Shown piece after piece: positions 18,815-28,187 of a stretch of 64,000 nucleotides of DNA; position 1 is the first letter of the stretch, and every line of letters begins with the position of its first letter. The position numbers were made by a program, and so were the translations under genes. Source of the stretch: Gammaproteobacteria bacterium (GTDB taxonomy: Bacteria; Pseudomonadota; Gammaproteobacteria; VBWC01); the NCBI GenBank assembly GCA_006218035.1, contig VBWC01000010.1:139572-203571 (forward strand), given 5' to 3'. The notes under the pieces are model-generated. The model saw only the letters and a list, made by a program, of their open reading frames with translations, was not told the origin of the DNA and searched no databases.

Positions 18815-20863
18815 ATGCCCGATACGCAGCGAAAAATCCTCGTCACCAGCGCGTTGCCCTACGCCAACGGGCCGATCCATATCGGCCATCTGGTCGAGTA
18901 TATCCAGACCGACATCTGGGTGCGCTTCCAGAAAATGCGCGGGCACCGGTGCGTCTATGTCTGCGCCGACGACGCGCACGGCACGCCGATCATGTTGCGT
19001 GCGCAACAGGAAGGTATTGCGCCGGAAGTGTTGATCGAGCGCGTCGGCGCCGAACACCGCGCGGATTTTGCCGCGTTCGCCATCGCATTCGATAACTATC
19101 ACTCGACCCACTCGAACGAAAACCGCGAGCTGGCCGAGCTGATCTACCGGCGGCTGGACGCGGCCGGCCATATCACGTCGCGCACCATCCGGCAGGCGTA
19201 TGATCCGGAAAAGAACATGTTTCTGCCGGACCGGTTCATCAAGGGCGACTGTCCGCGCTGCGGCTCGCCGGATCAGTACGGCGACAGTTGCGAAGTATGC
19301 GGCGCGACTTATTCACCGACCGATCTGAAGAACGCCGTGTCGGCGCTATCGGGCGCGAAGCCCGTCGAAAAGGAATCCGACCATTATTTCTTCAAACTGG
19401 CGGATTTTGCCCCGATGCTCAAGCAGTGGACGCACGGCAAGCATCTGCAGGAGCAGGTCGCGAACAAGCTGGATGAATGGTTTGCCGTCGGCCTGCAGGA
19501 GTGGGATATCTCGCGCGACGCACCGTACTTCGGTTTCGAGATACCGGAGCGGCCCGGCAAATATTTCTATGTCTGGCTGGACGCGCCGATCGGCTATCTG
19601 GCCAGCCTGAAAAATCTCTGCGACCGCAGCGGCATGGACTTCGACGCGTACACGCGCCGGGACAGTGACATCGAGCTGTATCACTTCATCGGCAAGGACA
19701 TCATCTATTTCCACGCGCTGTTCTGGCCGGCGATGCTCGAGGGCGCGGGCCTGCGTAAACCGACGGCGATCTTCGCGCATGGCTTCCTGACGGTGAACGG
19801 TCAGAAGATGTCGAAGTCGCGCGGCACGTTCATCAAGGCACGCACCTATCTCGATCACCTGAATCCGGAATATCTGCGCTATTACTTTGCAACCAAACTG
19901 TCGGGGCGTATCGACGACCTGGATCTGAATTTCGACGATTTCACGCAGCGCATCAACGCGGATCTGGTCGGCAAGCTGGTCAATATCGCCAGCCGCTGCG
20001 CGGGCTTCATCAGCAAGCGCTGCGCCGGCAAACTGGCCCCCGCTTTGGATGACAAGGCGCTGTGGGATTTCTGCGTGGCCGGTGGCACTGCCATCGCCGA
20101 GTATTACGAAACCCGCGAATACGGGCGTGCGGTGCGCGACGTCATGGCCATGGCCGATCGCGCCAACCAGTACATCGACGACAAGCAGCCGTGGATGGTC
20201 GCCAAGGACACTGGCCGTAATGCAGAGCTTCAGGCCATCTGCACGATGGGCCTCAATCTGTTTCGCCTGCTGATGATTTATCTGAAGCCGGTATTGCCAA
20301 CGCTGGCGGTGAAGGCCGAGGCGTTCCTGAATGTCGCGCCGCTCGCCTGGACGGACAGCAGCAAGCCGTTATTGAATCACACGATCGAGGCTTTCACGCC
20401 TTTAATGACGCGCGTCGAGCCGGAAAAAGTAGCCGCCATGCTAGCCGCATCGACCGAGGAACTTAAACAGGTGACGACCATGCAACCCTCCAATACCGCG
20501 ACCGCCGCCGGGCCGTTGACCGACGATCCGGTCCGGCCGCCGGTGTCCTACGATGACTTCGCCAGGCTGGATCTGCGCATCGCGCGGATCATCAAGGCAC
20601 AGCACGTGGCAGGCGCCGACAAGCTGTTGCAACTGACGCTCGATATCGGCGGTGAAACCCGGAATGTATTTGCGGGCATCAAGTCCGCTTACGCACCGGA
20701 ATCGCTGGAGGGCAGGCTGACCGTGATGGTGGCGAATCTTGAACCGCGTAAAATGCGCTTCGGCGTATCCGAGGGCATGGTGCTGGCGGCCGGTCCGGGC
20801 GGCAACGATCTGTGGCTGCTTCAACCGGATGCCGGCGCGCAGCCGGGAATGCGGGTAAAATAG
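18815..20863 (+). CDS. metG: Methionyl-tRNA synthetase
   Basis: MetG charges tRNA-Met with methionine in the cytoplasm. Class I signatures are present: HIGH at residues 22-25 and KMSKS near residue 330. The zinc-binding knuckle with four cysteines reads CPRCGSP and CEVCGAT (about residues 146-164). The anticodon-binding helical domain follows, and the last ~110 residues are a Trbp111-type tRNA-binding domain ([14 protein letters not shown]), as in dimeric MetG. The start at 18815 ([10 protein letters not shown]) is chosen because the upstream in-frame ATG at 18785 lies inside the -10 box TATAATG and would be at or before the transcription start. Length from this start is 682 residues, normal for the family. 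Confidence 0.97.
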   Translation: MPDTQRKILVTSALPYANGPIHIGHLVEYIQTDIWVRFQKMRGHRCVYVCADDAHGTPIMLRAQQEGIAPEVLIERVGAEHRADFAAFAIAFDNYHSTHSNENRELAELIYRRLDAAGHITSRTIRQAYDPEKNMFLPDRFIKGDCPRCGSPDQYGDSCEVCGATYSPTDLKNAVSALSGAKPVEKESDHYFFKLADFAPMLKQWTHGKHLQEQVANKLDEWFAVGLQEWDISRDAPYFGFEIPERPGKYFYVWLDAPIGYLASLKNLCDRSGMDFDAYTRRDSDIELYHFIGKDIIYFHALFWPAMLEGAGLRKPTAIFAHGFLTVNGQKMSKSRGTFIKARTYLDHLNPEYLRYYFATKLSGRIDDLDLNFDDFTQRINADLVGKLVNIASRCAGFISKRCAGKLAPALDDKALWDFCVAGGTAIAEYYETREYGRAVRDVMAMADRANQYIDDKQPWMVAKDTGRNAELQAICTMGLNLFRLLMIYLKPVLPTLAVKAEAFLNVAPLAWTDSSKPLLNHTIEAFTPLMTRVEPEKVAAMLAASTEELKQVTTMQPSNTATAAGPLTDDPVRPPVSYDDFARLDLRIARIIKAQHVAGADKLLQLTLDIGGETRNVFAGIKSAYAPESLEGRLTVMVANLEPRKMRFGVSEGMVLAAGPGGNDLWLLQPDAGAQPGMRVK

Positions 20864-21015
20864 CGCCATAACAATGGTTCGATGCGCCGTCGACATGCAC
20901 GTCTGTTGTAGCGATGCACGCATTCAGATAGTATTTGACCTCAACTTTTTCCTTATAAACCCGATAGATAAGCTTATATCGTAGCGTTCTAAGTCGGCGG
21001 CAGGAGGCAGACTCG

Positions 21016-21597
21016 GTGCAAGATTACTTACTGATTCTGGTGAGCACGGTGCTGGTCAATAACTTCGTACTGGTGAAGTTTCTTGGCCTGTGCCCGTTCA
21101 TGGGCGTTTCAAAAAAACTGGAAACCGCCACCGGCATGGGACTCGCCACAACCTTCGTACTAACGCTGTCGTCGGTATGCAGTTACCTCGCGAACGAGTA
21201 TCTGCTCGCGCCGCTGGGGCTCGAATACCTGCGCACGATCACGTTTATTCTGGTCATCGCGTTCGTCGTCCAGTTCACGGAAATGGTCATCCATAAAACC
21301 AGCCCGCTGCTGTACCAGGTGCTCGGTATTTTTCTGCCGCTGATCACCACTAATTGCGCGGTGCTCGGCGTCGCCTTGCTGAACGTGCAGCAACAGCACG
21401 GCTTTCTTGAGTCCGCCTTCTACGGCTTCGGTGCCGCCGTGGGCTTCTCGATGGTGCTGATATTGTTCGCTGCGATGCGCGAACGCATTACCACCTCGGA
21501 TGTACCGGTCGTGTTTCGCGGACCGGCCATCGCGCTGATCACCGCCGGGCTGATGTCGATGGCCTTCATGGGTTTCGCGGGTCTGGTCCGGGGCTGA
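21016..21597 (+). CDS. rsxA: Electron transport complex subunit RsxA
   Basis: RsxA (RnfA) is an inner-membrane subunit of the Rnf/Rsx complex, which couples ferredoxin:NAD electron transfer to ion movement. In E. coli the complex keeps SoxR reduced. The 193-residue protein has six membrane helices and the family pattern [21 protein letters not shown] and [13 protein letters not shown], with the conserved Cys residues that hold a membrane [2Fe-2S] cluster between RsxA and RsxE. The start is a GTG preceded by CAGGAGG at 21001-21007. It is first in a six-gene operon with tight spacing (four bases to rsxB). Confidence 0.96.
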   Translation: MQDYLLILVSTVLVNNFVLVKFLGLCPFMGVSKKLETATGMGLATTFVLTLSSVCSYLANEYLLAPLGLEYLRTITFILVIAFVVQFTEMVIHKTSPLLYQVLGIFLPLITTNCAVLGVALLNVQQQHGFLESAFYGFGAAVGFSMVLILFAAMRERITTSDVPVVFRGPAIALITAGLMSMAFMGFAGLVRG

Positions 21598-21601
21598 TTC
21601 A

Positions 21602-22159
21602 ATGCTCGCGGCCGTACTCTCACTGGGCGTCTTGTCGGTCGTGTTCGGCCTGTTGCTCGGCTTTGCCGCCGTGCGCTTCAAGGTCGAGGGCGATCCGCTA
21701 GTCGACAAGATCGACGCGATTCTGCCCCAGACACAGTGCGGACAGTGCGGCTATCCCGGATGCCGTCCGTATGCGACGGCGATCGCGAGCGGCGAGGCCG
21801 ATATCAACCAGTGCCCGCCGGGCGGTGAGGCCGGCATACTCGCGCTCGCCGATCTGCTCGGCCGCGACCCGAAGCCGCTGAATCCGGAGAACGGCCAGGT
21901 CACGGAAAAAATGGTCGCGGTGATCGACGAGCCGCGTTGCATCGGCTGCACGCTGTGCATACAGGCGTGCCCGGTCGACGCCATACTCGGCGCGGCGAAA
22001 CAGATGCACACGGTGATCGAGAAAGAATGTACAGGCTGCGATCTGTGTGTTGCGCCGTGCCCGGTGGATTGCATCAGCATGGCGCCGATTACACAAACGA
22101 TCGATAGCTGGCGTTGGCCGGCTCCGGAAAAAGCCAGGATGGCGGGGAGCTACCGTTGA
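21602..22159 (+). CDS. rsxB: Electron transport complex subunit RsxB
   Basis: RsxB (RnfB) is the ferredoxin-like subunit that receives electrons. It has an N-terminal membrane anchor (residues 3-25), then a [4Fe-4S]-binding region with the CGQCGYPGC motif. Two classical [4Fe-4S] ferredoxin motifs follow, [12 protein letters not shown] and [12 protein letters not shown]. The length of 185 residues is normal for the gammaproteobacterial form, which lacks the extra clusters seen in anaerobes. The stop codon overlaps the TTG start of rsxC, implying translational coupling. Confidence 0.96.
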   Translation: MLAAVLSLGVLSVVFGLLLGFAAVRFKVEGDPLVDKIDAILPQTQCGQCGYPGCRPYATAIASGEADINQCPPGGEAGILALADLLGRDPKPLNPENGQVTEKMVAVIDEPRCIGCTLCIQACPVDAILGAAKQMHTVIEKECTGCDLCVAPCPVDCISMAPITQTIDSWRWPAPEKARMAGSYR

Positions 22160-23688
22160 GCGCCAACCTATTCCACGACGGCGTCGATATCCTGCATGGG
22201 CAACGGCGTCTCTGGTCATTTCATGGCGGCGTCCATCCACCGCAACACAAGCATGAGTCGACCAACCTGCCGGTGATCCGCGCCGAGCTGCCGGAGCGAT
22301 TGATATTGCCGCTGCACCAGCATATCGGCGAACCGGCCGAGCCGATTGTGCAGGTGGGTGACAAGGTGCTCAAGGGACAGATGATCGGGCGCGCCCACGA
22401 GTTCCTCAGCGCGCCGGTGCACGCCTCCACCTCCGGCACCATCGTCGATATCGGTGAATACGCGGTGCCGCACCCGTCGGGCCTGAACGCCACCTGCATC
22501 GTCATCGAACCGGACGGCGAAGATCGCGGGCTTGAGCATCCGCGCGTCGGCGATTACCTGCAACTGGCGCCCAGCGCCTTGCGCAACCTGATTCGCGAGG
22601 CCGGCATCGTCGGGCTCGGCGGCGCGGGCTTTCCGTCGTACATCAAACTGAATCCCGGCAAGCTCGACGGCATCGACACACTGATCCTGAACGGTATCGA
22701 GTGCGAACCCTATATCACCTGCGACGACATGCTGATGCGTGAATATCCGCGCGAGATCATCGCCGGGCTGCGCGTAATGCAGCATGCCTTACAGGCGCGT
22801 GTATGTGTCCTCGCGATCGAGGACAACAAACCGGAGGCCTTCCGGGCGCTGCACGATGCGGCGCTGCACGAGGCCGGAATCGAGGTAATACTCTGCCCGA
22901 CGATCTACCCGCAAGGCAGCGAGAAGCAGTTGATCAAGGTGATCACTGGCAAGGAGGTTCCGGCGAACGGCCTGGCGATCCATATCGGCATCGTCTGTCA
23001 CAACGTCGCGACCGCGCTGGCAGTGCATCACGCGGTGGAACACGGGCGTCCGCTGGTGTCACGTTACGTCACGGTCACCGGCGCCGGCGTCAGCCAGCCG
23101 CGCAATCTCGACGTGGCGTTCGGCACGCCGGTCCGTGACCTGATCATTCAGTGCGGCGGTGATCCGGCGGCGGTCAAACGGCTGATTATGGGCGGCCCGA
23201 TGATGGGCTATGCGCTGCATTCCCACGCAGTGCCGGTCATCAAAACCACCAATTGCATCATCGCTGCCACGGAGGCCGATATCGTGCCGCCGCGGCCGGT
23301 GATGCCGTGCATACGCTGCGGCGCCTGTGCCGACGCCTGCCCGGTGATGCTGCTGCCGCAACAACTGTACTGGTACGCGCATACCAACGATCTGGACAAG
23401 GTACAGGAGTACAATCTGTTCGACTGCATCGAGTGCGGCTGTTGCTCCTATGTCTGCCCCAGCAATATCCCGCTCGTGCAATACTATCGCTATGCCAAAG
23501 GCGCGATCTGGACCAAAGAGCGCGAACATGAACAGGCCGACATCGCCCGGCAACGCCACGAGTTCCGTCTGGACCGCCTGGCCCGGGAAAAGGCCGAGCG
23601 CGAGGCCAGGCGTCGGCTGAAGAAGGCCTCGCTGGCAAAGAACCAGGACAAGACGCCGCACACCGAAGAAGCCGTCGACAACGACTGA
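22156..23688 (+). CDS. rsxC: Electron transport complex subunit RsxC
   Basis: RsxC (RnfC) is the peripheral NADH- and FMN-binding subunit with two [4Fe-4S] clusters. It shows the [15 protein letters not shown] opening, a barrel-sandwich lipoyl-like segment ([16 protein letters not shown]) and the glycine-rich nucleotide site [13 protein letters not shown]. The cluster motifs are [12 protein letters not shown] and [13 protein letters not shown] short charged tail follows, lacking the long alanine-rich extension of E. coli RsxC. I choose the TTG at 22156: it overlaps the rsxB stop and has GGGGAG seven bases upstream. Length is 510 residues. Confidence 0.95.
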   Translation: MSANLFHDGVDILHGQRRLWSFHGGVHPPQHKHESTNLPVIRAELPERLILPLHQHIGEPAEPIVQVGDKVLKGQMIGRAHEFLSAPVHASTSGTIVDIGEYAVPHPSGLNATCIVIEPDGEDRGLEHPRVGDYLQLAPSALRNLIREAGIVGLGGAGFPSYIKLNPGKLDGIDTLILNGIECEPYITCDDMLMREYPREIIAGLRVMQHALQARVCVLAIEDNKPEAFRALHDAALHEAGIEVILCPTIYPQGSEKQLIKVITGKEVPANGLAIHIGIVCHNVATALAVHHAVEHGRPLVSRYVTVTGAGVSQPRNLDVAFGTPVRDLIIQCGGDPAAVKRLIMGGPMMGYALHSHAVPVIKTTNCIIAATEADIVPPRPVMPCIRCGACADACPVMLLPQQLYWYAHTNDLDKVQEYNLFDCIECGCCSYVCPSNIPLVQYYRYAKGAIWTKEREHEQADIARQRHEFRLDRLAREKAEREARRRLKKASLAKNQDKTPHTEEAVDND

Positions 23689-23697
23689 GTACCCGTT

Positions 23698-24735
23698 ATG
23701 CAATTTGACTCCCCCACCTCGCCGCACGGTCACGCACGCACGTCGGTCACGCGTGTCATGCTGCGCGTGATCTACGCGCTGATCCCGGGGATTGCGGCCT
23801 ATATCTATTTCTTCGGCTGGGGTGTGGCCATCAATATCCTGCTGGCATGCGTGGTTGCGCTGGTTTGTGAAGGCACGGTGCTGCGTGCGCGCTCCCGCCC
23901 GGTCTGGCCGTTCATTACCGACGGCAGTGCGGTGGTAACGGCCATGTTGCTGGCACTGGCGTTGCCGCCGCTGTCGCCATGGTGGCTCACGTTATGCGGC
24001 ACCGCATTCGCCATCGTCGTCGGCAAACAGTTGTACGGCGGCCTCGGCTACAACCCGTTCAATCCGGCGATGCTCGGTTACGTCATGCTGCTGATCTCCT
24101 TTCCGCTGGAAATGACCTCATGGACCGCGCCGCAAATGCTGCTCGATGTCAAGCTGGGGCTTATTGACGCAGCTACCGCGATCTTTGCGGGCCGCCTGCC
24201 CGAGGGCCTGCCGATAGACGCGTTCACCATGGCCTCGCCGCTGGATACGCTGAAAACGCAGCTATTGCTCGATCAAACCGTGAGCAACGTCATTGCCACG
24301 AGCCCGATATTCGGCAATATCGGCGGCAAGGGCTGGGAGTGGATCAGCGGCGGATTCCTTGTTGGCGGACTGTGGCTGATCTACATGAAGGTCATCAGCT
24401 GGCACATTCCGGCCGCCATGCTCGGGGCGCTGTTTGCTGTCGCCGCGATTTTTTATCTGATCGATGCCAATACCCACGCGACACCGTGGTTTCATCTCGT
24501 CAGCGGCGCGACGATGCTCGGCGCATTCTTTATCGCGACCGACCCGGTCAGCGCCGCGACCACCAATCCCGGCCGGCTCGTCTACGCCGCCGGCATCGGC
24601 ATACTGGTGTACGTGATCCGCGCCTGGGGCGGCTACCCGGACGGCGTGGCATTCGCGGTGCTGCTGATGAACATGACCGCGCCAACCATCGACTACTACT
24701 TCAGGCCGCGTGTTTTCGGTCACGACCGGAAGTAG
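23698..24735 (+). CDS. rsxD: Electron transport complex subunit RsxD
   Basis: RsxD (RnfD) is an integral membrane subunit carrying covalently bound FMN. The 345-residue protein has about ten membrane helices. The flavinylation site is the Thr in SGATMLGAFFIATDP, followed by the conserved DPVSAATT. An earlier GYNPFNPAMLGYV segment is also typical. It starts with ATG nine bases after rsxC stops. The complete A-B-C-D-G-E order supports a functional complex. Confidence 0.95.
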   Translation: MQFDSPTSPHGHARTSVTRVMLRVIYALIPGIAAYIYFFGWGVAINILLACVVALVCEGTVLRARSRPVWPFITDGSAVVTAMLLALALPPLSPWWLTLCGTAFAIVVGKQLYGGLGYNPFNPAMLGYVMLLISFPLEMTSWTAPQMLLDVKLGLIDAATAIFAGRLPEGLPIDAFTMASPLDTLKTQLLLDQTVSNVIATSPIFGNIGGKGWEWISGGFLVGGLWLIYMKVISWHIPAAMLGALFAVAAIFYLIDANTHATPWFHLVSGATMLGAFFIATDPVSAATTNPGRLVYAAGIGILVYVIRAWGGYPDGVAFAVLLMNMTAPTIDYYFRPRVFGHDRK

Positions 24736-24739
24736 TGCC

Positions 24740-25399
24740 GTGCTACGCAAATCCATGATGATCGCAGGGTTGGCGCTGGGGCTGTTCGGGATCGCCGGAA
24801 CGGCCATTGTTGCCATCACCTTCGGGAATACCAAAGATCTCATCCTGCTGAAAGAGCGCGAGGACTTGCTGAAAACCCTCAATGTTCTGGTTCCGCCGTC
24901 GCTTTATAACAATGAACTTGTGACGGATACGTTACTGGTACGGTCTGAAGCGCTGCTCGGCACCAGTACACCGGTAACCGTATACCGCGCGCGCATGGAC
25001 GGTGTCCCGGTAGCGGCCGTGATGACTCCATCGGCACCGGACGGTTACAGCGGCGAAATCAGGTTGCTGGTCGCGATCAATTACGACGGTACCGTCATGG
25101 GCGCACGCGTGGTTTCCCACAAGGAAACACCGGGATTGGGCGACAAGATCGAAATAAGGCGCAGCACCTGGATCAATAGTTTTGCAGGCCATTCGCTGTA
25201 TACGACCGACGGTCGCGAATGGGCGGTTAAACGCGACGGCGGCGTTTTCGACCAGTTTACCGGCGCGACCATCACGCCGCGCGCTATAGTCAAGGCGGTC
25301 TATAAATGTTTACAATACTTCATCATCAATCGCGATGGGTTGTTCAATCCGCGCGTCGCGACAATCCTCGAAGACACGGTGGACAACGAAAGTGAGTAA
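24740..25399 (+). CDS. rsxG: Electron transport complex subunit RsxG
   Basis: RsxG (RnfG) is a single-span membrane protein with a periplasmic FMN-binding domain. The anchor is at about residues 5-27. The flavinylation motif TGATIT lies near the C-terminus ([17 protein letters not shown]), where the second Thr carries FMN. Upstream are the expected [12 protein letters not shown] and WAVKRDGG stretches. The GTG at 24740 is the likely start because CGGAAG sits eight bases before it and it lies just after the rsxD stop at 24733-24735. The stop codon overlaps the GTG start of rsxE. Confidence 0.94.
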   Translation: MLRKSMMIAGLALGLFGIAGTAIVAITFGNTKDLILLKEREDLLKTLNVLVPPSLYNNELVTDTLLVRSEALLGTSTPVTVYRARMDGVPVAAVMTPSAPDGYSGEIRLLVAINYDGTVMGARVVSHKETPGLGDKIEIRRSTWINSFAGHSLYTTDGREWAVKRDGGVFDQFTGATITPRAIVKAVYKCLQYFIINRDGLFNPRVATILEDTVDNESE

Positions 25400-26090
25400 T
25401 ACCGACCTCGCCCAGATTACCCGCGACGGACTGTGGCACAACAATGCCGCGCTGGTCCAGATACTGGGTCTGTGCCCGCTGCTTGCAGTCACGTCGTCAG
25501 TGGTCAACGGTCTCGGCCTCGGGATCGCGACATTAATGACGCTCGTGCTGTCCAATGTCGCCGTGTCGCTGATCAGGCATCAAACGCGGCCGGAAATACG
25601 GATTCCCATATTCGTGCTGGTCATCGCATCCATTGTCACCGCTATCGAACTGGCGATGAACGCGTATTTTCACGAGCTATACAGTGTCCTGGGTATTTTT
25701 ATCGCGCTGATCGTGACCAACTGCAATATAATTGCGCGTGCCGAAGCATTCGCGTTCAAGAACAGCGTGGTGCCGTCAGCCATTGACGGTCTCGCGATAG
25801 GCTCGGGATTTCTCGCGGTGCTGGTGGTACTGGGGGCCATGCGCGAGGTACTGGGCCAGGGAACACTGTTTGCGCAGGCAGAAATGATGTTCGGTGAATC
25901 GGCTAGCTGGCTCACGGTCACGGTCATCGATGACTACCACGGCTTTCTGCTGGCGATACTGCCGCCCGGCGCGTTCATCGGCCTTGGCCTGCTGGTCGCG
26001 CTGAAGAACTTCATCGACGCACGCGGCAAGAAGCAGCCGGCGACGGTGATTGGCCGCGCTCATCCGGGCGCGGTCCCGGCCCCGATCTGA
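25392..26090 (+). CDS. rsxE: Electron transport complex subunit RsxE
   Basis: RsxE (RnfE) is the RsxA homologue that completes the membrane core. The 232-residue protein shows [19 protein letters not shown] and the [13 protein letters not shown] motif with the conserved Cys. The C-terminal stretch [17 protein letters not shown] is also typical. The GTG at 25392 overlaps the end of rsxG and marks the start, indicating translational coupling. nth follows 45 bases or so later, as in many gammaproteobacteria. Confidence 0.95.
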   Translation: MSNTDLAQITRDGLWHNNAALVQILGLCPLLAVTSSVVNGLGLGIATLMTLVLSNVAVSLIRHQTRPEIRIPIFVLVIASIVTAIELAMNAYFHELYSVLGIFIALIVTNCNIIARAEAFAFKNSVVPSAIDGLAIGSGFLAVLVVLGAMREVLGQGTLFAQAEMMFGESASWLTVTVIDDYHGFLLAILPPGAFIGLGLLVALKNFIDARGKKQPATVIGRAHPGAVPAPI

Positions 26091-26141
26091 ACCCACGCGG
26101 TACCTGCCCGGGTGCCGGCACATCATTAATGATTGATGGCC

Positions 26142-26831
26142 ATGAACAGGCAGAAGCGGATCGAAATATTCACGCGCTGGCGCCAGGCAAACGCCAGGCC
26201 GACCACGGAACTTCATTACCGCACGCCGTTTCAACTGCTGGTGGCCGTCATCCTGTCAGCGCAGGCAACCGACAAGGGCGTTAACAAGGCCACGGATAAA
26301 CTGTTCCGCGCCGCCGCTACGCCGCGGGCCATCGCGGCGCTCGGTGTAAGCGGATTAACACAATATATCAAGACAATCGGCCTGTTTAACACCAAGGCCA
26401 ACAACATCATCCGTACCTGCGAGATCCTACTGCAGCAACATCACGGCAAGGTGCCGGAAGACCGGGCGGCGCTGGAAGCACTGCCCGGCGTCGGCCGAAA
26501 AACCGCCAACGTCATACTGAACACTGTATTCGGTCATCCGACGATCGCGGTCGATACGCATATTTTCCGTCTCGCCAATCGCACCGGCCTGGCGCCGGGC
26601 AAGACCGTCGCCGAAGTGGAAAGAAAACTGCTGAAGTTCGTGCCCGATGAATTCAAACCTGACGCACACCACTGGCTGATACTGCATGGCCGTTACGTCT
26701 GCACGGCACGCAACCCCCGCTGCGGGGAATGTCTGATCAACGATCTGTGCGAATACCGCGGCAAACGTATTTCCGAACCGGCGTCCACAGGCAAACGGCG
26801 CATCACCGGCGATGTACGGGCGCAATCGTAA
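26142..26831 (+). CDS. nth: Endonuclease III
   Basis: Nth removes oxidised pyrimidines from DNA and nicks the abasic site. The helix-hairpin-helix LPGVGRKTANVIL carries the catalytic Lys, and the VDTHIFRLANR segment carries the catalytic Asp. The C-terminal [4Fe-4S] cluster motif is C-X6-C-X2-C-X5-C (CTARNPRCGECLINDLC). Three nearby in-frame starts exist (TTG 26133, ATG 26136, ATG 26142); the last gives the usual MNRQKRIEIF beginning. A basic tail of about 20 residues extends past the cluster. It probably shares the rsx transcript. Its 3' end overlaps the next gene by 20 bases. Confidence 0.96.
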   Translation: MNRQKRIEIFTRWRQANARPTTELHYRTPFQLLVAVILSAQATDKGVNKATDKLFRAAATPRAIAALGVSGLTQYIKTIGLFNTKANNIIRTCEILLQQHHGKVPEDRAALEALPGVGRKTANVILNTVFGHPTIAVDTHIFRLANRTGLAPGKTVAEVERKLLKFVPDEFKPDAHHWLILHGRYVCTARNPRCGECLINDLCEYRGKRISEPASTGKRRITGDVRAQS

Positions 26832-27237
26832 CGAACTGCGGCAGTTCTATCTGGATGCGTGGCGCAAGCATCGTGACGCGCAGCCGCTCGAACCGCTTGA
26901 GCGGCTGGTGGCCGCCGTCATCGCACGGCACCCTGAGTACCACTACATCCTTGCGCGCCCTGACGATGCGATCGGCCGCGACTACACGCCCGAATTGGGC
27001 GAATCGAATCCCTTCCTGCATATGGGCATGCACATTACGCTGCACGAGCAGATAACCACGGACCGGCCCGCGGGGATCGGCGCGGTTTACCGTCGACTGG
27101 TCATGCGCGCTGGTAACGAGCACGACGCCGAGCACCTGATGATGGAGTGCCTGGGTGAAACTTTATGGGAAGCAAACTGCGGCGGAACTGCGCCGGACGA
27201 GGGACGTTATCTGGAAGGTTTAAAGCGCCTGCTGTAA
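26812..27237 (+). CDS. DUF1841 family protein
   Basis: This 141-residue protein fits the DUF1841 family: an N-terminal NRNELRQFYLDAWRKH, a central ARHPEYHYIL, then NPFLHMGMHITLHEQI and a C-terminal HLMMECLGETLWEA. Family members are cytoplasmic, mostly helical and of unknown function. The conserved His residues (MGMHITLHEQ and HDAEHLMMEC) could bind metal. It overlaps nth by 20 bases, so it is probably translated from the same mRNA. It is followed by a convergent lipoprotein gene. Confidence 0.88.
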   Translation: MYGRNRNELRQFYLDAWRKHRDAQPLEPLERLVAAVIARHPEYHYILARPDDAIGRDYTPELGESNPFLHMGMHITLHEQITTDRPAGIGAVYRRLVMRAGNEHDAEHLMMECLGETLWEANCGGTAPDEGRYLEGLKRLL

Positions 27238-27269
27238 TCAAGCGGTCCACTCACTGCCAGGACGATTAC

Positions 27270-27689
27270 TTACTCGGGCCACTCAAGGGTATAGCGAAAC
27301 GCAGCCTTTCGGGTAACCTCGCCGCATTCAATCGCGAATTCGAGCTCCCAGTCACCGCCCATAGAAAACTCGCCGGTCGTCGCGCGGAATTTCCCGGCTG
27401 AGCGGTCGGGTTCCATCGTATGCCACGCCGCATCGGCACCCATCTCCATACCCGGCATATACTGCCGCACGCGCAAACTGCAGTCGCCTGCCGGTTTACC
27501 GTTGCGCTGCAATGTTGCGGTAATCTCCGCATTGCTTCCTACCTCGAATACCGCTGGCCGGGAAAACACCGATAAACTCATGCCATCAACCTCGCGCTGC
27601 TGTCCCTTGTCGGAACAGGCCAACGACAGCATGCCGGCCGTCATCACCACGAAAATACCGGATACGTTTCGTCTCATCGCTGTCGTCAC
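27270..27689 (-). CDS. FixH/YtkA-like lipoprotein
   Basis: This 139-residue protein has a lipoprotein signal (GIFVVMTAGMLSLAC), with Cys25 the predicted lipid site. The mature domain is an Ig-like beta-sandwich of the YtkA/FixH type: LSVFSRPAVFEVGSNAEI, the short CSLRVRQYMPGMEMG loop and FSMGGDWELEF near the end. The MPGMEMG methionine-rich loop is often associated with copper handling in this superfamily. It lies head to tail with gloA, ten bases downstream, but their roles seem unrelated. The copper role is inference. Confidence 0.75.
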   Translation of the reverse strand: MTTAMRRNVSGIFVVMTAGMLSLACSDKGQQREVDGMSLSVFSRPAVFEVGSNAEITATLQRNGKPAGDCSLRVRQYMPGMEMGADAAWHTMEPDRSAGKFRATTGEFSMGGDWELEFAIECGEVTRKAAFRYTLEWPE

Positions 27690-27698
27690 TCGGTTGCG

Positions 27699-28082
27699 TC
27701 AGGTCCGGCCAATGAATTCGATTTTGTAGCCATCGGGATCTTCGACGAAGGCGATCACGGTCGTGCCGTTTTTCATCGGCCCGGCCTCACGGACCACCTT
27801 GCCGCCGCGCCGTTTGATATCGTCACAGGCGGCGTAAACATCGTCGACGCCTATCGCGATGTGGCCGAACGCATCGCCCATCTGGTAGTCCGACACGTCC
27901 CAGTTGTGCGTCAATTCAATCACCGCGGTGGCAGCCTCCTCGCCGTAGCCGACAAAGGCCAGCGTGAATCTGCCACCCGGGTATTCCTGGCGACGCAGTA
28001 ACCGCATGCCCAGCACGTCGGTATAAAATTCGAGCGAACGTTCAAGGTCGCGCACGCGCAGCATGGTATGGAGAATACGCAC
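27699..28082 (-). CDS. gloA: Lactoylglutathione lyase (glyoxalase I)
   Basis: GloA converts the hemithioacetal of methylglyoxal and glutathione to S-lactoylglutathione. The 127-residue protein shows [19 protein letters not shown] with the first metal His and [20 protein letters not shown]. The [11 protein letters not shown] segment carries a metal Glu and [12 protein letters not shown] the second His. [12 protein letters not shown] at the end carries the last Glu. The start is set at the GTG 28082: a GGAG sits six bases before it and protein homology begins there, although an in-frame ATG exists at 28115. It is likely nickel-dependent, judging by the short E. coli-like length. Confidence 0.95.
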   Translation of the reverse strand: MRILHTMLRVRDLERSLEFYTDVLGMRLLRRQEYPGGRFTLAFVGYGEEAATAVIELTHNWDVSDYQMGDAFGHIAIGVDDVYAACDDIKRRGGKVVREAGPMKNGTTVIAFVEDPDGYKIEFIGRT

Positions 28083-28187
28083 TACTACTCCTTTTTCGGC
28101 TGATGGATTCGACAAAAGCAGTGTGCGGGTATTATACCGCCGACAGCGGCCCGGAACACGACGACCAGCGCTGGAACATCCCGGCCG

